This document shows positions 6,914-8,264 of a stretch of 8,264 nucleotides of DNA, in pieces. Numbering within the stretch: the first letter of the stretch is position 1; the number at the start of each line of letters is the position of its first letter. The notes below the pieces were generated by a model. It saw nothing but the letters and a program-made list of their open reading frames with translations. It had not been told where the DNA came from and did no database searches. Source of the stretch: Deltaproteobacteria bacterium (GTDB lineage Bacteria; Desulfobacterota; BSN033; UBA1163); assembly GCA_016875155.1 (NCBI GenBank), contig VGSD01000105.1, forward strand, positions 1 to 8,264. Reading direction: 5' to 3'. The position numbers and the translations under genes were made by a program.

Positions 6914-6985
6914 TGGGAGAGTTCACACTCTGATAGAAGCTAAGCTTCGCACGGGGCAAGCAGCGGGGCTTTCTAACGGGGTAAA
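6882..6985. repeat. structured inverted-repeat element (MITE- or REP-like) overlapping the NUDIX 3' end
   Basis: The outer ends are inverted repeats: ACCCCGTTAGAA (6885-6896) against its exact complement at 6971-6982, extending to about 15 bases with one mismatch (6882-6896 and 6971-6985). Inside, CCCGTTAGAAG (6887-6897) also pairs with CTTCTAATGGG (6907-6917), with one G-U pair and a 9-base loop. AGAGT/ACTCT (6918-6929 region) and GAAGCT/AGCTTC (6936-6948) are further small dyads. The left part is translated as the tail of the NUDIX protein. No open frame for a transposase is present, so it would be non-autonomous or structural. It lies between convergent genes and may also end transcription. 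Whether it is multi-copy in the genome cannot be seen from this window. Confidence 0.6.
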
Positions 6986-7009
6986 ATAAACCATTCCTAT
7001 CCTTTTCCC

Positions 7010-7732
7010 TCACCGTACCCAGAGGGTAAATCCTAGGATGCCGATGAGGACTGAAAGAATGATTTCAAAACGTCGCTGACTGATGTGACGGTTAATTTTC
7101 AGACCAATCAAGATCCCCACAATCGCAAAAGGAGCAGCCACCACAAAACTCTCAAGAACCGAATTGGTCAGCAGGCCATGGTACTGATAAGTTCCAATAA
7201 TGATTGCATTAGCAAACAAAAAGAAACTTTGGAGCATGCCTACGACCTGTTCTTTCGCCCAAGGTCTTAGCGCAGCGTATACGACCACCGGTGGCCCATC
7301 GGTTCCAAAAGCCCCTCCCAGAATGCCACTTAAAAAACCTGTGGGAATCGCCCATAACCTTGAAAAGGTTAATTTTACCTTTGGAGTAGTGATTTTATAA
7401 ACAGAAAACAGGATAAGCACTGTCCCAAGAATCTTCATGATGATTCCAGGCTCAACGCTCTTTAAAAATAATGTACCCAGGAAGGCACCTGGTATGGCTG
7501 CGGCGATTAAGAATAGAGAATGATCCCACATGAGGTCTTTTCTTAGCATAAAGATAGCTGGGATGCGGTTAACCGTATAGCAGAGAACAACAACAGGGGC
7601 GGCCCATTGGGGGGCTGAATAGAGAAGGACAAGCGGCATGGACAGCAGTGCTCCACCAAACCCTGCCAAGCCCTGGAGCAAGGCGCCTGTGAAGATGATC
7701 AGCGCTGTAGGAAGTAAATATTCTGACATCAT
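7010..7732 (-). CDS. TauE/SafE-family membrane transporter
   Basis: A 240-residue inner-membrane protein with about eight hydrophobic segments (approximately 5-38, 44-61, 72-90, 96-113, 126-145, 165-182, 194-211, 222-238). The family's two glycine-rich repeats are clear: GLAGFGGALLSMPLVLL at 21-37 and GILGGAFGTDGPPVVVY at 136-152. Members export sulfite, sulfoacetate or related anions, or are uncharacterised permeases. Aspartate 145 stands where GTSGPP is more usual. Length matches the family (240-260). The upstream small gene's TGA directly abuts the ATG at 7732. GGAG lies three bases before that ATG and six before the next (7729), so the second methionine may be used. The abutting stop and start imply translational coupling with the Cys-rich protein. 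The transported ion cannot be deduced. Confidence 0.88.
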   Translation of the reverse strand: MMSEYLLPTALIIFTGALLQGLAGFGGALLSMPLVLLYSAPQWAAPVVVLCYTVNRIPAIFMLRKDLMWDHSLFLIAAAIPGAFLGTLFLKSVEPGIIMKILGTVLILFSVYKITTPKVKLTFSRLWAIPTGFLSGILGGAFGTDGPPVVVYAALRPWAKEQVVGMLQSFFLFANAIIIGTYQYHGLLTNSVLESFVVAAPFAIVGILIGLKINRHISQRRFEIILSVLIGILGFTLWVR

Positions 7733-7939
7733 TCACTCCATCTCTATTTCTTTCTTCCTTCGGTCCTTTGACATCTCCCAGATCAGGCACTGGGTTCTGA
7801 ACTTACAGTAAAGTTTTGGATCGATGCACTCACAACAGTGATCTATATTGAGGCACTCGCAACATTCCTCACAGAATCCTGCTTCATATTTCTGACAGGT
7901 GGCAATGGCATCGCGCTCTGGATGATTTCTGCATTTCAT
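7733..7939 (-). CDS. Small cysteine-rich, B-box-like zinc-binding protein (68 residues)
   Basis: Sixty-eight residues with eleven cysteines (3, 15, 23, 26, 27, 29, 35, 36, 38, 45, 51) and two histidines (6, 34). The opening CRNHPERDAIATCQKYEAGF followed by CEEC follows the spacing of B-box-type zinc fingers (C-x2-H-x8-C, then C-x2-C seven residues later), although the second cysteine of the usual knuckle after C15 is replaced by Y18. The middle CCEC and HCCEC clusters could bind further zinc or an iron-sulfur cluster. The C-terminus, MSKDRRKKEIEME, is a charged helix. There is no signal peptide or membrane segment. AAAGGAGG six bases before the ATG is one of the strongest ribosome sites in the window, which supports a real gene. 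Its TGA abuts the transporter start, so the two are probably co-translated. Role unknown: regulator, metal carrier or chaperone of the transporter are all possible. Confidence 0.82.
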   Translation of the reverse strand: MKCRNHPERDAIATCQKYEAGFCEECCECLNIDHCCECIDPKLYCKFRTQCLIWEMSKDRRKKEIEME

Positions 7940-7961
7940 CTTTCCCCTCCTTTAATATCCA

Positions 7962-7991
7962 AAGATACAAAATTAGTCCTATGAAAGTCAA
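7962..7991 (-). promoter_or_regulatory. candidate promoter for the Cys-rich/TauE operon
   Basis: On the minus strand TTGACT (plus-strand bases 7986-7991) is followed after 18 bases by TATCTT (7962-7967), about 23 bases before the small gene's start. The -35 is close to consensus, and the -10 matches at four of six. Distance to the start leaves room for the observed ribosome site. Confidence 0.4.
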
Positions 7992-8015
7992 AACTTGATT
8001 TTTTTGATTTTTTTA

Positions 8016-8044
8016 TTGACTCGATCATTTGAGGGTAATATGAT
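8016..8044 (+). promoter_or_regulatory. sigma70-type promoter for the rightward Cys-motif gene
   Basis: TTGACT (8016-8021), exactly 17 bases, then TATGAT (8039-8044): each hexamer is one base from consensus. Two T-runs (TTGATTTTTTTGATTTTTTT, 7995-8014) immediately upstream resemble an UP element. Transcription would start near 8051 and leave a leader of about 20 bases before the GTG start. The best promoter in the window. Confidence 0.6.
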
Positions 8045-8071
8045 GAAATCTAAATCACATTGGAGAATTCA

Positions 8072-8264
8072 GTGAATCGAGGAAAATTTTTTAAGAGTTG
8101 TTCATTTTGCAATAAGGATTGGACTTCACTGAAAAAGTTTATGGAAGATCCGGCCCTAAACCTCATCGGGTATCAGGTCAACTTTGATTTCCTTGAAGAG
8201 GGCCTTCTTCTTTTCAATCATTCCTGCGGTACAACACTTGCAGTAATGGCAGGTGCCTTCAAAA
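8072..8264 (+). CDS. Small protein with CxxC...HxC pattern, unknown function (N-terminal part, runs off right edge)
   Basis: A GTG at 8072 is preceded six bases upstream by GGAG (8062-8065) and by the good promoter at 8016-8044, and the frame stays open for 64 codons to the edge. The peptide starts MNRGKFFKSCSFCNKDW, continues with a helix-like LKKFMEDPALNLIGYQVNF, and reaches FNHSCGTTLAVMAGAF. C10 and C13 with H50 and C52 form a likely single zinc site (CxxC...HxC). The pattern of a knuckle, a DP-x-LIGYQ-x-NF segment and a C-terminal HxCGTT reminds me of short uncharacterised proteins from sulfate-reducing and related bacteria, but I cannot name a family. It is divergent from the 11-Cys gene. 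The start codon choice is well supported; no ATG serves this frame nearer the ribosome site. Confidence 0.7.
   Translation, partial: MNRGKFFKSCSFCNKDWTSLKKFMEDPALNLIGYQVNFDFLEEGLLLFNHSCGTTLAVMAGAFK

Overview
The window looks like a chromosomal segment of a Gram-negative, probably anaerobic bacterium, with Desulfobacterota (former Deltaproteobacteria) the best guess. That guess rests on an acyl-CoA degradation cluster with a two-subunit family I CoA-transferase, on two small Cys-rich proteins of a kind I associate with that group, and on moderate base composition with strong AGGAGG-type ribosome sites. It is inference from protein style; there is no rRNA or marker gene here.

Region 1 (1-3094, + strand) is a tight operon for acyl-CoA breakdown. 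It holds the C-terminal part of a MaoC-type enoyl-CoA hydratase, an NAD-dependent 3-hydroxyacyl-CoA dehydrogenase, and the A and B subunits of a glutaconate CoA-transferase-like enzyme. Hydration, oxidation and CoA transfer would form one route for a carboxylic or dicarboxylic acid whose identity the sequence does not reveal. A promoter-like sequence lies in the gap before the transferase genes.

Region 2 (3193-5026, - strand) is a probable two-gene unit: an amidase-signature hydrolase resembling 6-aminohexanoate cyclic-dimer hydrolase (NylA), then a 115-residue protein of unknown function. It converges on region 1.

Region 3 (5222-6913, + strand) has an FMN nitroreductase-family protein and a NUDIX hydrolase. 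The NUDIX box carries an insertion like that of the NUDT19 CoA diphosphatases. The gap between the two genes contains a perfect 34-bp palindrome just downstream of a TATAAT box. The NUDIX reading frame ends inside a roughly 100-bp structured inverted-repeat element that supplies its last residues and its stop codon.

Region 4 (7010-8264) has a - strand pair, an 11-cysteine 68-residue protein abutting a TauE/SafE-type membrane transporter. Divergent to it, running off the right edge, is the start of a GTG-initiated protein with a CxxC...HxC pattern. The 132-bp gap between them holds one good sigma70-type promoter facing right and a plausible one facing left.

No tRNA, rRNA, CRISPR array, transposase or phage gene was seen, and no gene-free stretch exceeds 300 bases. 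The least explained parts are the palindrome, the repeat element and the small Cys-rich proteins; I see no clear evidence of a complete new multi-gene system.
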